Assembly: GCA_964548225.1 (NCBI GenBank)
Contig: CAZJQP010000014.1
Location: 1-64,000 of the forward strand
From: CALMEH01 sp964548225
Lineage (GTDB): Bacteria > Acidobacteriota > Blastocatellia > Pyrinomonadales > Pyrinomonadaceae
DNA: 64,000 bases
Reading direction: 5' to 3'
Shown here: one piece after another, positions 16,999 through 26,624 of the stretch
Position numbering within the stretch: the first letter of the stretch is position 1
Layout: each line of letters opens with the position of its first letter
Notes under the pieces: generated by a model
The model's database searches: none
Told to the model about the DNA's origin: nothing
What the model saw: the letters and a program-made list of their open reading frames with translations, nothing else
Program-made: the position numbers and the translations under genes

Positions 16999-18027
16999 TC
17001 AATCTTTTTCCAGTTCGGTTAAACGTCTGCTCAAATCGCGCACGGTTTTAGAGATTTCGCCCAAACGCCGGAATGCAGCGGTAGAACGAAGCCAATCGCG
17101 GTTGTCGAAACCGGGAACGCCGGAAATAATTTTGCTGGGTTCGATGTCGTGGCTGGTAGCAGATTTTGCGGTTAAAACTGCGTCATCGCCGACTTTTAGA
17201 TGTCCGGCAATGCCGACTTGTCCCGCTAAAATAACTCTTTTTCCGATAAACGAACTCCCTGCAAGTCCTGTCTGCGAACAAATTAGTGCGTCTTCATCAA
17301 CCGTGCAGGAATGCCCGATTTGGACGAGATTGTCAATTTTTGCGCCGGTTTTGATTCTGGTTTCTCCGACAGAAGCGCAATCAATTGCCGTGTTTGCGCC
17401 GATTTCTACGTTGTCTTCCAAAACAACGCGCCCGACTTGCGGAATTTTCAGCCATTTTTTATTTTCGTCTTTCGCGTATCCGAAGCCGTCTGAACCGATG
17501 GTCGTGTTGTTGTGAACTGTGCAAAATTCGCCGATTTCACAATTCTCGCGCACTGAAACGCCCGAATGAATAACCGAATTTGCACCGATTTTTACGTTGT
17601 CGTAAAGTGTGACATTCGGATAAATCTTCACATTTTCGGCGATTTCGCAGTTTTTTCCGATGACCGCATTCGCCATAATTTCGACATTTTCGGCAATTTT
17701 GGCGGTTTCGTGAATCACGGCGTTTTTGTGAATCGAAGGATTGACACGAGTTTCGGGATTAAAGATTCTCAACGCCCGTGTGTAAGCCAGATAAGCGTCT
17801 TTAGTTCGTAAAACAGCAATGTCTTCGCGTTCGATTTTGGCGTTTTCATTTAAAAAAATTGCGCTTGCGCCGGTGTCTTTGACTTGCGGTGTGTATTTGA
17901 GATTTGCCAAAAATGTTACGTCGCCGGCACGAGCGATGTCGAGTCCGGCGGCGGAGTTGATTTCCAAATTCGCGTCGCCACGTTCGATAATCGAAAATGT
18001 TTTTTCGGCTAATTCACTTAGTTTCAT
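16999..18027 (-). CDS. lpxD: UDP-3-O-acylglucosamine N-acyltransferase
   Basis: 342 residues from the ATG at 18027 (MKLSELAEKTF, the usual LpxD beginning); the ATG at 18102 would translate through repeat sequence. N-terminal uridine-binding domain (about 1-95), then a left-handed beta helix of hexapeptide repeats (about 100-290). GSDGFGYAKDENKKWLKIPQ, GANTAIDCAS and NLVQIGHSC (catalytic His region) match LpxD. It transfers the second 3-hydroxyacyl chain in lipid A synthesis, showing an outer membrane with LPS. lpxA, lpxB and fabZ are not adjacent, which is unusual compared with proteobacterial clusters. Confidence 0.93.
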   Translation of the reverse strand: MKLSELAEKTFSIIERGDANLEINSAAGLDIARAGDVTFLANLKYTPQVKDTGASAIFLNENAKIEREDIAVLRTKDAYLAYTRALRIFNPETRVNPSIHKNAVIHETAKIAENVEIMANAVIGKNCEIAENVKIYPNVTLYDNVKIGANSVIHSGVSVRENCEIGEFCTVHNNTTIGSDGFGYAKDENKKWLKIPQVGRVVLEDNVEIGANTAIDCASVGETRIKTGAKIDNLVQIGHSCTVDEDALICSQTGLAGSSFIGKRVILAGQVGIAGHLKVGDDAVLTAKSATSHDIEPSKIISGVPGFDNRDWLRSTAAFRRLGEISKTVRDLSRRLTELEKD

Positions 18028-18030
18028 AAA

Positions 18031-18114
18031 ATTGGTCGGTGGTCTTTGGGTTTTGGGCTTCGGTTTTACAAATAAATTCAAAAACCAAAGACCTAAGCTC
18101 AAAAACCAATCATA
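18031..18114. repeat. Heptamer-type inverted repeat upstream of lpxD
   Basis: TTTGGGT/TTTGGGC/TTCGGTT heptamer-like units on one side and AAAACCAAAGACC on the other form an imperfect hairpin within 18040-18110. It lies in the lpxD leader. Confidence 0.5.
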
Positions 18115-18246
18115 AAATAATGCTTGAAATATCGCGTTTCGATATGTAACACTATTTTAGACAGACAAAAAATCTTTCGCAAAGTTTCCAATCTTTGTAA
18201 TCCTATTTTCCCCTAAAAATTTACATCAATTCAGGAGTGGTTTTAT

Positions 18247-18837
18247 ATGAATGAAAAAGTTTTAAATCAAACGGAAAAGACTGCCGCCATCGAACAGTTT
18301 TTAAAATCCGAGCGTCCAACCGACAATAAAATTTTGCCGAAAGCAGGCGCAAACCGTTGGCATAATTTGATTACGACCAACGCGACAATCGCTATCGGTT
18401 CACGGCTTTCAAATCATAAATGCGAAATTTACGCGGGCAATATGTGCGTCCAATTAAATGCTAAACGCTTTTGTTATCCCGATTTAGCGATTGTCAGCGG
18501 CGAACCGAATTTTACCGACAGCAATTTTGATATTTTGCTAAATCCTTCGATTTTAGTGGAAATTTTCTCAAATTCGGTTAATTCGTTCGACAAAATGGAA
18601 CGCCTCGAAAATTTTCTCGCAATGCCAAGCATCCGCGAATGTCTGCTCGTCAAAGAAGACGAAATGCGCGTCGAACACTACGCCCGCCAAAACGCCAAAC
18701 AATGGATTTACCGAATCTACAACGAACGCGACGACGTAATTTCGCTTGATTCGATAAACTGCAAAGTTTCGCTCGCCGAAATTTACACACATATTAAATT
18801 CAAGGAAGCCGAAATCAGTTCAAAAGCAGTAAATTAA
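18247..18837 (+). CDS. Uma2 family (DUF820) putative nuclease
   Basis: 196 residues with the PD-(D/E)XK-like Uma2 core: YPDLAIVSGEPNF, LNPSILVEIFSNSV, then ERLENFLAMPSIRECLLV. The lysine normally seen after the Glu strand is hard to place (FDKMERLE), so catalytic competence is uncertain. Uma2 genes are abundant in cyanobacteria and other repeat-rich genomes, and their biological role is unclear. AGGAG at 18231-18235 precedes the ATG. The gene stands alone on the plus strand. Confidence 0.8.
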   Translation: MNEKVLNQTEKTAAIEQFLKSERPTDNKILPKAGANRWHNLITTNATIAIGSRLSNHKCEIYAGNMCVQLNAKRFCYPDLAIVSGEPNFTDSNFDILLNPSILVEIFSNSVNSFDKMERLENFLAMPSIRECLLVKEDEMRVEHYARQNAKQWIYRIYNERDDVISLDSINCKVSLAEIYTHIKFKEAEISSKAVN

Positions 18838-18889
18838 ATTAGAAGTGAGAAATGAGAAGTAAAAATTTTCTCATTTCTCACTTCTAATT
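18837..18889. repeat. Perfect 22-bp hairpin of AGAAxTG heptamers
   Basis: 18837-18858 and 18868-18889 are exact complements around a nine-base loop. The stem is built from 7-bp units (AGAAGTG, AGAAATG). It lies between the convergent Uma2 and priA genes and could act as a terminator. Confidence 0.8.
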
Positions 18890-18895
18890 TCCCAT

Positions 18896-21379
18896 TTACA
18901 AAAGATTTATCGGGTCAATTTCGACATTCACAATCCGCAAATCGCAAAATTTTTCTTGCGCTTCGTGAAGTGCGAAATCTAATGTTTCTCGTAATTTGGC
19001 GCGATTTCTAGCTTTGATCAAAAGTTGCAAACGAAATTCGTTTTTCAATCTTGCAAGCGGTGCGGGCGCGACTCCTAAGATGCGGCAATTTCTTTCTTTG
19101 TCGGCGCGTAATAAACAATCTTTCAAAATCTGGGCGTTGTCGAAAGCGTAATTGTAATTCGGATGTTTTATCAAAATCGAAGCCAATGCGACGAACGGCG
19201 GATACGATAGTTTTTGACGAAAAGCGATTTCTTCGGCGTAAAATGCTTCGTAATTTTGTGTCTGTGCGTGTTTGAGCGCGTAATGTTCGGGATAGTAAGT
19301 TTGAATCAAAACGCGACCTTGCAGATTTCCGCGTCCGGCGCGTCCGGCAACTTGCGTTAATAATTGAAAAGTCCTTTCGGCAGAACGAAAATCGGGCAAA
19401 GCAAGTCCGGCATCAACCGAAATCACGCCGACCAAAGTTACATTGTGAAAATCGTGTCCTTTCGCCAACATCTGCGTTCCGACGAGCATATCAATTTCGC
19501 CTTCGCTGAATTTTTCCAGCGTTTTTTCCATCTCTTTGCGTTTTGCCATCGTGTCGCGGTCAATGCGGGCGATTCGCAATTGGGAAAATTTGCGTTTGAG
19601 AATATCTTCGATTTGCTCCGTTCCTTCACCGACAAAATAAAGATATTGGCTTTTGCATTTCGGGCAGGTGTGCGGAACTCGTTCGCGGTGATTGCAATAA
19701 TGGCAAATCAAACGATTTTCGCGGCGGTGAAATGTCAGCGTAATATCGCAATTATTGCATCGAATCGTTTCACCGCAGGAACGGCACAAAACAAACTGCG
19801 AAAATCCGCGCCGATTGAGCAAAATTATTGATTGTTCGCCTTTCGCATGAGTTTCTTCGATGGCTTCAACTAAATCATTTGAAAAAACCGCATCTTTTCC
19901 CGCTTGCCGAAAAACCTCGCGCATATCAACGATTTCAGCCGATGCAAGCGAACGATTTCCGATGCGATTCGGCAGACGCAAATATTCGTATTTGCCGATT
20001 TGTGAATTGTGATAACTTTCCAGCGCGGGTGTTGCCGACCCCAAAACGACCACAGCGTTGATAAAATTTGCACGAATAATCGCCACATCGCGCCCGTTAT
20101 AAAACGGCATTTCGTGTTGACGATATGACGAATCGTGTTCTTCGTCAACAATTATCAAACCCAAGTTTTGCAACGGCGCAAAAACCGCTGAGCGCGTTCC
20201 GATAACGATTCGCGCTTTGCCCTGCCGAATTCTGCGCCATTCATCAAAGCGTTCTCCGGCTGAAAGATTTGAATGTAAAATCGCCACTTCATCGCCGAAA
20301 ACCGAACGCAGACGGCGCGAAAAAACAGGTGTCAGAGCAATTTCGGGAACTAACATCAAAGAGGACTTTTCGTCTTCGAATGCACGTTTCATCGCCCGAA
20401 TATAAACTTCCGTCTTGCCGCTTCCGGTTACGCCGTGAAGCAAAAAAGCCTTATATTTGGCGGATTTCAGCGCATTTTCGATTTCGGTTAAAACGATTGT
20501 TTGCTCGCCCGTCAAAGTCAAATTCGTCCGAAAAGGAATCTTCGCGTCTTTCAAAGGGTCACGCAAAACTTCCTGCACAAAAACTTCCACGAAACCGCGC
20601 TTTGCCAGAGTATTTATCGAAGACGCGCCAACATTGGCAAGTTCCAAAAGCTCTGTAAAAAGCAAATTGCCGTCATTTTCAATCAAAGTTTCAATGATTT
20701 TTTGTTGTGATTCGGTTAAAGGTTTGTCATTTGTCTGATGATTTTCGGGCGTGAGCAATTTTACGGCTTTGCGACGTTTCGGGCGCACTTGAGCAGAAAG
20801 TGTTTTCTGAAAAACTTGTGCCAATTCACTATTTGCAAGCTCGCGCACGGCTCGTGCGGTTGCTGTTGTGCCGAAATTATTTGCTAATTCTTTCTGTGCG
20901 GTTTCGCCGAATTCGACTAAATACCGCAAAATCTGAACTTTCGCGGTTTTCGCAGTCGAAATTTTTATCAGTTCATCGCGCCCTTTTGCGGTAATCGAAA
21001 TATATTGTTCGACATTTTGATTAATTCCTGCCGGCAAAGATGCTTTCAAAACTTCGCCCCAGCTTGATGCGTAATAATCAGCCGTCCATTGGGTAAGTTT
21101 GAGAATTTCGCTTGTCAAAAGCGGTTCTTCATCCAATAATTCGATGACTTCTTTTATCTTATCTTCTTCAATTTCAACATCTTCGCTCAAAGATTCGTGC
21201 AAAGCAACGGCATATCCCGTGAGCGTTCTTTTCCCGAATGGAACAAGCAAACGCGCACCGATTTTAAGATTCTCGCTCATTCCGAACGGCAGACGATAAG
21301 TAAAAGTTTGCCGCAAAGGAATCGGCAAAGCGACTTCGACAAATTGCGCGGAATTGTTTTGATAATTAGCATTTTTCAT
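18896..21379 (-). CDS. priA: Primosomal replication restart helicase PriA
   Basis: 827 residues. N-terminal DNA-binding domain, superfamily 2 helicase with GVTGSGKTEVY (Walker A, about 315), DEEHDSSY (Walker B), and two zinc sites in the CRSCGE...CNNCD...CHYC...CPKC region (about 535-575). The helicase C-terminal motif GTQMLAKGHDF and VAGRAGRG are present. PriA reloads DnaB at stalled forks. It lies downstream of the methyltransferase, separated by a 35-bp hairpin. Confidence 0.95.
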   Translation of the reverse strand: MKNANYQNNSAQFVEVALPIPLRQTFTYRLPFGMSENLKIGARLLVPFGKRTLTGYAVALHESLSEDVEIEEDKIKEVIELLDEEPLLTSEILKLTQWTADYYASSWGEVLKASLPAGINQNVEQYISITAKGRDELIKISTAKTAKVQILRYLVEFGETAQKELANNFGTTATARAVRELANSELAQVFQKTLSAQVRPKRRKAVKLLTPENHQTNDKPLTESQQKIIETLIENDGNLLFTELLELANVGASSINTLAKRGFVEVFVQEVLRDPLKDAKIPFRTNLTLTGEQTIVLTEIENALKSAKYKAFLLHGVTGSGKTEVYIRAMKRAFEDEKSSLMLVPEIALTPVFSRRLRSVFGDEVAILHSNLSAGERFDEWRRIRQGKARIVIGTRSAVFAPLQNLGLIIVDEEHDSSYRQHEMPFYNGRDVAIIRANFINAVVVLGSATPALESYHNSQIGKYEYLRLPNRIGNRSLASAEIVDMREVFRQAGKDAVFSNDLVEAIEETHAKGEQSIILLNRRGFSQFVLCRSCGETIRCNNCDITLTFHRRENRLICHYCNHRERVPHTCPKCKSQYLYFVGEGTEQIEDILKRKFSQLRIARIDRDTMAKRKEMEKTLEKFSEGEIDMLVGTQMLAKGHDFHNVTLVGVISVDAGLALPDFRSAERTFQLLTQVAGRAGRGNLQGRVLIQTYYPEHYALKHAQTQNYEAFYAEEIAFRQKLSYPPFVALASILIKHPNYNYAFDNAQILKDCLLRADKERNCRILGVAPAPLARLKNEFRLQLLIKARNRAKLRETLDFALHEAQEKFCDLRIVNVEIDPINLL

Positions 21380-21421
21380 TTCATTTCCACGCCTGCGAAT
21401 TCATAAAGCAAAATTTTACTT

Positions 21422-21505
21422 CGGAATAAGTGAAAGGCGAAAAGTGAAAAGTGATAAATTTTTCTTAACCTATCACTTTTCACTTTTCACCTTTCACTTA
21501 TTCCG
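21422..21505. repeat. 35-bp hairpin of GTGAAAA heptamers
   Basis: Left arm 21422-21456 and right arm 21471-21505 pair over 35 bp with one mismatch; loop of 14 bases. The arms are GTGAAAA-type heptamers. It lies between the methyltransferase stop and the priA start. Confidence 0.85.
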
Positions 21506-21520
21506 CATCTATTTCTTCCC

Positions 21521-22102
21521 TCAGACAGTTGACCAAGTAAGCGTAAAAGCAGGCGGAAGATTGTTGACGATAAGCGGACTTTTTTTCGATTTGCCGTAGC
21601 GGTTTCTCATAAATTCACGCAATTTTATCGCCGACGGAAAATAAAATCCGTGAGCATATTGAAATGTGCGAAACGTGCAGCCTTTCTGCATAAATTTATC
21701 AATTTCGAGCAGAATTTTTTCGCCCGTGTCATTCGGAATTGAAACAAACGGCAGACAGGAAATAATTGAACTCACTTTTCCCAAGCCGGTTTTTTGATGG
21801 ATTTTTTCGAGTTCGCAGGCATTTCCGCAAACCATTTTGAGATGCGGAAACTTTGTTTTTAAGGACTTTACGAGATTCCGATCAAGTTCGATGCCGAGAT
21901 AAGATTTGTCATTCGGAACAATGTCTTGAATATGTTTCGTTATTGCGCCCGTGCCGACTCCAAGTTCGAGAATAATATTGTTTTCATCGGGAGAAATTCC
22001 TTCGAGCATTTTCAAGGCAAGGTCGGTCGAAGACGGCGCAATTGAGCCGACTTTTCCCGGATTTTTCAGAAATGCTTGTAGAAATTGGATGTTTTCGTTC
22101 AT
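21521..22102 (-). CDS. Class I SAM methyltransferase, PmtA-like
   Basis: 193 residues. N-terminal FLKNPGKVGSIAPSS and the SAM-binding ILELGVGTGAITKHI (about 43-57) match phospholipid N-methyltransferases and related rRNA-adenine-dimethylase-like enzymes; SCLPFVSIP is the expected motif IV region. It could methylate phosphatidylethanolamine, but the family also includes enzymes of unproven substrate. It lies downstream of topA across 121 bases of repeat-bearing DNA. Confidence 0.78.
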   Translation of the reverse strand: MNENIQFLQAFLKNPGKVGSIAPSSTDLALKMLEGISPDENNIILELGVGTGAITKHIQDIVPNDKSYLGIELDRNLVKSLKTKFPHLKMVCGNACELEKIHQKTGLGKVSSIISCLPFVSIPNDTGEKILLEIDKFMQKGCTFRTFQYAHGFYFPSAIKLREFMRNRYGKSKKSPLIVNNLPPAFTLTWSTV

Positions 22103-22114
22103 CTCAAATTTTTA

Positions 22115-22213
22115 TTGTCCACAGATAAACAATAGACAAACACAGATTTTTTTACGGATTTTCAGACGATTTCGTCATCGAAAACCTATCTGTGTTGCTC
22201 TGTGGATAAATAA
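22115..22213. repeat. Imperfect inverted repeat with TCCACAGA/TCTGTGGA ends
   Basis: TCCACAGATAAA near 22119 pairs with TCTGTGGATAAA near 22198. Internal CACAGATTTTTT and ATCTGTGT extend the pairing. Intergenic between the methyltransferase and topA. Confidence 0.5.
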
Positions 22214-22223
22214 AACTCTTACT

Positions 22224-24788
22224 CTAGTTCGCCGAAATTGAATTTTCAGATTCGGTGTTTATTGTGTTTTCACCGGCAACGGTAATTTTATAATCGCAAC
22301 CCTCGTTTTGGCAATAGCGAAACGTGCCGTCTTTTTTCGTGGTTTTCTCAAACGTCATTGGCGCACTGCATTTCGGGCAAGGTTCGGCAATCGGTTTATC
22401 CCAATAAACTTCATCGCATTTCGGGTAATTTGTGCAGCCGTAAAAGACTTTTCCGCGCTTTGATTTCTTCACAGCAATTTCGCCTTTGCCGCATTTTGGA
22501 CAAGTAATTCCGAGTGTTTCGCGTTTGATGTAATCGCATTTCGGATAATTTGAACACGAAGTAAATTCGCCAAAACGCCCTTGTCTGATAACTAGGTTTG
22601 CGCCGTCTTTCGGACAAATTTCGTCCAATTCCACCGGCGGAGCTTTTTGAATAGTCGCGCCGGATTTTTTATCAATTTTGCGAATATTTTTGCATTCGGG
22701 ATAACCTGTGCAACCATAAAACGAACCGAACCGCCCTTTTTTCAAAGCCATTTCGCGTCCACAAAGCTCACACGGCGGAACATTTTCAATTTCGGATTTG
22801 GGATTTGCGATTTCGGATTGTTCACCGTTTTCTGCTGACTGCTGACTGCTGACTGCTGACTTCTTGCTTCCGACTTCTCTCGTCGTTTTGCATTCAGGAT
22901 AATTCGAGCAAGCCAAAAATTGTCCGAAACGTCCGAATTTGATAACCATTTGCGAGCCGCAGTTTTCGCAGATTTCATCGGTCGGAATTGAGGCTTTCTT
23001 TTTGTCTTTCAAACCGGCTTCGGCGTTTTTCAAATCAACGGAAAACTTGTCGTAAAATCCGCGCATTGCGTCGCGCCAATCTATTTTTCCGGCTTCGATT
23101 TCGTCGAGTTGTTGTTCCATTCGCGCCGTATAAGTCGGATTAAAAAGGTCTGTAAAACCGGCGACGAGAACGTCATTGACAGTCGTTCCCAAACCTGTCG
23201 GATGAAAACGTCCTTCGATGCGTTCGACATATTCGCGGTCTTGAATCGTCGTCATAATCGCCGCATAAGTCGAAGGTCGCCCGATGCCTTTTTCTTCCAA
23301 AGCCTTAACCAAAGTTGCTTCCGAATAACGCGGCGGAGGTTCGGTAAAATGCTGTTCGGGCGTGATTTCGTTGAGTTTCAAAACTTCGCCTTTCTCGGTC
23401 TTCGGCAAAGCCAATTCCGAATCGTCATCATCAGAACCGACTTCGACTTTTTCGTCGCGTCCTTCTTGATAAACCTTCAAAAACCCGTCGAATTTCTGCA
23501 CCGAACCTGTCGCACGAAACGTAAATCTTCCGGCTTTGATGTCAATCGTCGTCTGGTCAAAAATCGCCGCCGACATTTGCGACGCAACAAATCTTTGCCA
23601 AATCAAGCGATAAAGTTTGTATTCATCAGGCGACAGATAATTTTTCAAACTTTCGGGAGTGCGATTCGCGTCCGTCGGGCGAATTGCCTCGTGCGCGTCC
23701 TGTGCGCCTCCTTTCGATTTGTAAAAATTCGGTTTCGCGGGCAGGTAATTTTCGCCATAATTTCCGCCGATAAATTCGCGCACTTCCGCCAAAGCTGTGT
23801 CGGAAACTCGCGTCGAATCCGAACGCATATAAGTTATCAAACCGACTGCGCCTTCTTTGCCGAGTTCGATGCCTTCGTAAAGTTTCTGCGCTACCGACAT
23901 CGTTTTTTTCACTGGAAAACCAAGTTTTCTCGATGCTTCTTGCTGTAATTTTGAAGTGATAAACGGTGGAGTCGGATTTCTTTTTCTCTCTTTTGTAGTT
24001 ACCGAATCAACAACAAAAGTTTCTTTTTCGGCTTCTTCGATGATAGATTTGGCGAGGTTTTCATCTTTAATATGCGTTTCCGATTTTTTCAAATCTTGGT
24101 CAAAACCACTCGTTTTAACCGTCAAATCTTCAATTTTATAAAGCCGCGCATCAAATTTCGGCGGTAATTTCGCCGAAAGATTTGCCGTAATCGTCCAATA
24201 TTCCGTCTGAACAAACGCTTCGATTTCTCTTTCTCTGTCAACAACAAGTCGAACAGCAACTGTCTGAACTCTGCCCGCTGACAATTTTCCGCCGATGTTT
24301 TTCCACAAAATCGGTGAAACTTTGTAACCGACTAATCTGTCCAAAACCCTTCGCGCCTGCTGTGCGTCAACGAGATTTTGATTGACTTGCTTCGGATGAT
24401 TAAAGGCTTCCTTAATCGCGTTTTTCGTGATTTCGTTGAACATTACGCGAAAGACTTCTTTTTTCGGCTTTTTCGGCACAATTTCTTCCGCCAGATGTTG
24501 GCAAATCGCTTCGCCTTCACGGTCAGGGTCAGCCGCGAGATAAATTGCTTCCGCTTCCTTCGCCGCTTTTTTGAGGTCGGAAACGGTTTTTTTATTATTG
24601 CGCTTCTTCGTATCAGGAATAACTTCATAAAGCGGCTCGAAATTATTTTCGATGTCCACGCCAAGAGATTTCATCGGCAAATCCTTGATATGCCCGATTG
24701 ACGCGAGAACTTTGTAGTCGCTTCCCAAGTATTTATTAATTGTTTTCGCCTTTGCCGGCGATTCGACGATAACTAAATTTTTTGCCAT
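22224..24788 (-). CDS. topA: DNA topoisomerase I
   Basis: 854 residues from the ATG at 24788 (MAKNLVIVESPAKAKTI); the upstream ATG at 24821 is not family-like. Toprim domain with AADPDREGEA, active-site Tyr in GLITYMRSDS (about 320), and five C-terminal zinc ribbons (CENCG, CELCG, CPKDG, CPKCG, CPKCS type). It relaxes negative supercoils. Between ribbons 1 and 2 lies a low-complexity insert encoded by heptamer repeats (22787-22860), rich in SAVSSQQ and NPKSE residues. Downstream of dprA in the common dprA-topA order. Confidence 0.95.
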   Translation of the reverse strand: MAKNLVIVESPAKAKTINKYLGSDYKVLASIGHIKDLPMKSLGVDIENNFEPLYEVIPDTKKRNNKKTVSDLKKAAKEAEAIYLAADPDREGEAICQHLAEEIVPKKPKKEVFRVMFNEITKNAIKEAFNHPKQVNQNLVDAQQARRVLDRLVGYKVSPILWKNIGGKLSAGRVQTVAVRLVVDREREIEAFVQTEYWTITANLSAKLPPKFDARLYKIEDLTVKTSGFDQDLKKSETHIKDENLAKSIIEEAEKETFVVDSVTTKERKRNPTPPFITSKLQQEASRKLGFPVKKTMSVAQKLYEGIELGKEGAVGLITYMRSDSTRVSDTALAEVREFIGGNYGENYLPAKPNFYKSKGGAQDAHEAIRPTDANRTPESLKNYLSPDEYKLYRLIWQRFVASQMSAAIFDQTTIDIKAGRFTFRATGSVQKFDGFLKVYQEGRDEKVEVGSDDDDSELALPKTEKGEVLKLNEITPEQHFTEPPPRYSEATLVKALEEKGIGRPSTYAAIMTTIQDREYVERIEGRFHPTGLGTTVNDVLVAGFTDLFNPTYTARMEQQLDEIEAGKIDWRDAMRGFYDKFSVDLKNAEAGLKDKKKASIPTDEICENCGSQMVIKFGRFGQFLACSNYPECKTTREVGSKKSAVSSQQSAENGEQSEIANPKSEIENVPPCELCGREMALKKGRFGSFYGCTGYPECKNIRKIDKKSGATIQKAPPVELDEICPKDGANLVIRQGRFGEFTSCSNYPKCDYIKRETLGITCPKCGKGEIAVKKSKRGKVFYGCTNYPKCDEVYWDKPIAEPCPKCSAPMTFEKTTKKDGTFRYCQNEGCDYKITVAGENTINTESENSISAN
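22787..22860. repeat. In-frame heptamer repeats inside topA
   Basis: TTxGGAT-type units at 22787-22819 and TGCTGAC four times at 22833-22860. The two runs use different heptamers and both stay open in the topA frame. Confidence 0.85.
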
Positions 24789-24895
24789 TTTCTGAAAAAA
24801 ATATGTCGGACGTTTTTTCACGCACCGACATTTTGACTTCTAACACCTTTGTTTGCCGCGTGTCAATCCGCAACGGATTTTTATGAGAAATCACT

Positions 24896-25090
24896 TTATC
24901 TTTTATCTTTCCAATAATCTTCCAAAGATTTTCGTATCCATTTGTGCCAAGATTCATCATCTTCCAACTCCGAGAACAAACGAATTTCGCGTCGTTCTTT
25001 ATTCATTCCGCTAAATTTCCCTTTAATATATTCAAAACGAAATTTCTTTTTCGGTCGGTGTTTTCGTAAGCCTGCACATTTCGTTTTCAT
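24896..25090 (-). CDS. Small basic protein translationally coupled to dprA
   Basis: 64 residues, Lys/Arg-rich, with no hydrophobic segment or known motif. Its ATG (25088-25090) overlaps the dprA stop in an ATGA arrangement, the usual sign of translational coupling and the reason to accept such a short gene; the ATG at 25108 would overlap further. The C-terminal half is acidic-aromatic (SELEDDESWHKWIRKSLEDYW). topA follows about 107 bases downstream. Function unknown; it could bind nucleic acid given its charge. Confidence 0.6.
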   Translation of the reverse strand: MKTKCAGLRKHRPKKKFRFEYIKGKFSGMNKERREIRLFSELEDDESWHKWIRKSLEDYWKDKR

Positions 25091-26208
25091 ATTTTTCTCG
25101 TGTAGCATTTGCCCGGCAGAGCGCGGATTAGTTCGCGCATTTCCAAATCGAACAGAACTTTGCTCAACTCGCCGAATGATAAATTGCTTTCATCTTGCAA
25201 AATATCAATATGAATCGCTTCATCGGGCGAAAGCAAATCCCAAATTTTGCGCTCATTCTCATTTAAGTTTGCCGGCGCAAGTTCGGCTTGGATTGGAATT
25301 TCCTTTGTTTCATCCAATTTCGGCGGCAGAATCGCGTTTTTTATTTCTTCGGGTAATTCAGCAACAACATCTTGCCATTGTTGAACAAGTTTTGCGCCCG
25401 ATTTTATCAAATAATTTGTGCCAATCGAGTTGCGCGACGTGATATTTCCCGGAACAGCCAAAACTTCGCGGTTTTGTTCCATCGCTAACCGTGCCGTTAT
25501 CAACGAACCGCTCCTTTCGGTCGCTTCCGTTAGCAAAACTCCGTAACTTAAGCCCGATATGATTCGGTTTCGATACGGAAAGTTGTCCTTGAGCGGCGGT
25601 GTTCCGAGCGGAAATTGCGAAACAATCGCACCGCCGTTTTCTAAAATGCTTTCAACGAGTTTTTTATTTTCCTTTGGATAAACTTCATCAATTCCTGTGC
25701 CGATAACGCCGATTGTCTTACCTTTTCCGCGAATTGCACCTTCGTGCGCCGCCGAATCAATTCCACGCGCCAAACCGGAAACAATACAAATTCCTTGTTC
25801 CGCCAAATCTCTCGCCAACATTTCCGAAGCATTTCTGCCGTAAGTCGAACATTTACGCGAACCGATAATCGCCACACACGGCACATCAAAACACGCTTGC
25901 CAATCGCCTTTGACATATAAAGTTATCGGCGGATCGGCAATTTCGCGCAGTAAATACGGATAACTTCCGTCGTCCAAAATCAAAACATCGCCGCCAAGTT
26001 CTTTAACTTTTTCCAGTTCTTCAACCGCTTTCTCGTGAAATTCGCGCTTCAAAATACTTTCGACGGTTTCCGGTCTGAGCCGTAAGGATTCGAGTTCGCT
26101 GCGCGTCGCGTGAAAAACATTCTCCGCTGAACCGAACCGCTCTAAAAGTTGGGTTGCTTTTCGAGGTCCAACGCCCGGTGTCATATTGAGGGAAATCCAA
26201 GTCTTCAT
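25087..26208 (-). CDS. dprA: DNA-processing protein DprA
   Basis: 373 residues. N-terminal helix-hairpin-like segment (TPGVGPRKATQLLERFG), Rossmann-like core with GSRKCSTYG, VSGLARGIDSAAHEGA, GTGIDEVYP and TEATERSGSLITA, and a C-terminal winged-helix (DML1-like) domain. DprA loads RecA on incoming single-stranded DNA during natural transformation. The start is one base after the stop of the four-helix-bundle gene, so the two are likely co-transcribed. Confidence 0.94.
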   Translation of the reverse strand: MKTWISLNMTPGVGPRKATQLLERFGSAENVFHATRSELESLRLRPETVESILKREFHEKAVEELEKVKELGGDVLILDDGSYPYLLREIADPPITLYVKGDWQACFDVPCVAIIGSRKCSTYGRNASEMLARDLAEQGICIVSGLARGIDSAAHEGAIRGKGKTIGVIGTGIDEVYPKENKKLVESILENGGAIVSQFPLGTPPLKDNFPYRNRIISGLSYGVLLTEATERSGSLITARLAMEQNREVLAVPGNITSRNSIGTNYLIKSGAKLVQQWQDVVAELPEEIKNAILPPKLDETKEIPIQAELAPANLNENERKIWDLLSPDEAIHIDILQDESNLSFGELSKVLFDLEMRELIRALPGKCYTRKI

Positions 26209-26209
26209 T

Positions 26210-26593
26210 TTATTTGGGGTTTAGGAATGCGGATTTCGGATTCCGCCTTTCCTTTATAGTTTTAATTGATGAAACAACGATTGAAAGAATTTGATTTCCT
26301 TCGTCCATTAAGTTTTCGAGCAAATTTCCTTTAACAATTTTGTCTTCGACAGGCAATTCCATCCAGTAAATTGATTCGTCCGTTTCTTCCTCGACAATAC
26401 TCAATTTATGAATAAGATCAGCATTCGATTTTGCTCGACACGCGGCACGGTAATTTGCTCCAACCGGCGTTCTGTTTCGCAAAAGTTGATTGCCGATAAC
26501 ATTTGCAGATTTTCCGTTTGGCAAATTTTTAACTAATCGAATCAATCGCAAAGCAAATTGCTTCATCCTCTTTTTCATCTCACCCTGCGTCAT
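26210..26593 (-). CDS. Four-helix-bundle protein (S23-like family)
   Basis: 127 residues. QLLRNRTPVGANYRAACRAKSNADLIHKLSIVEEETDES is the hallmark of the four-helix-bundle proteins related to 23S rRNA intervening-sequence proteins; quoted here in parts, its key residues are GANYRAA (about 46-52) and EEETDES (about 70-76). Role unknown. The C-terminus (NPKSAFLNPK) is encoded by heptamer repeat sequence at 26210-26240 and is probably an accretion. Confidence 0.8.
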   Translation of the reverse strand: MTQGEMKKRMKQFALRLIRLVKNLPNGKSANVIGNQLLRNRTPVGANYRAACRAKSNADLIHKLSIVEEETDESIYWMELPVEDKIVKGNLLENLMDEGNQILSIVVSSIKTIKERRNPKSAFLNPK

Positions 26594-26624
26594 AAATTTA
26601 TCTTCAAATCACAAAAAAATCTGC

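Noticed and set aside
23109..23948. 279-residue plus-strand ORF opposite topA
   Set aside because: Shadow of topA; Arg/Phe-rich with no motif.
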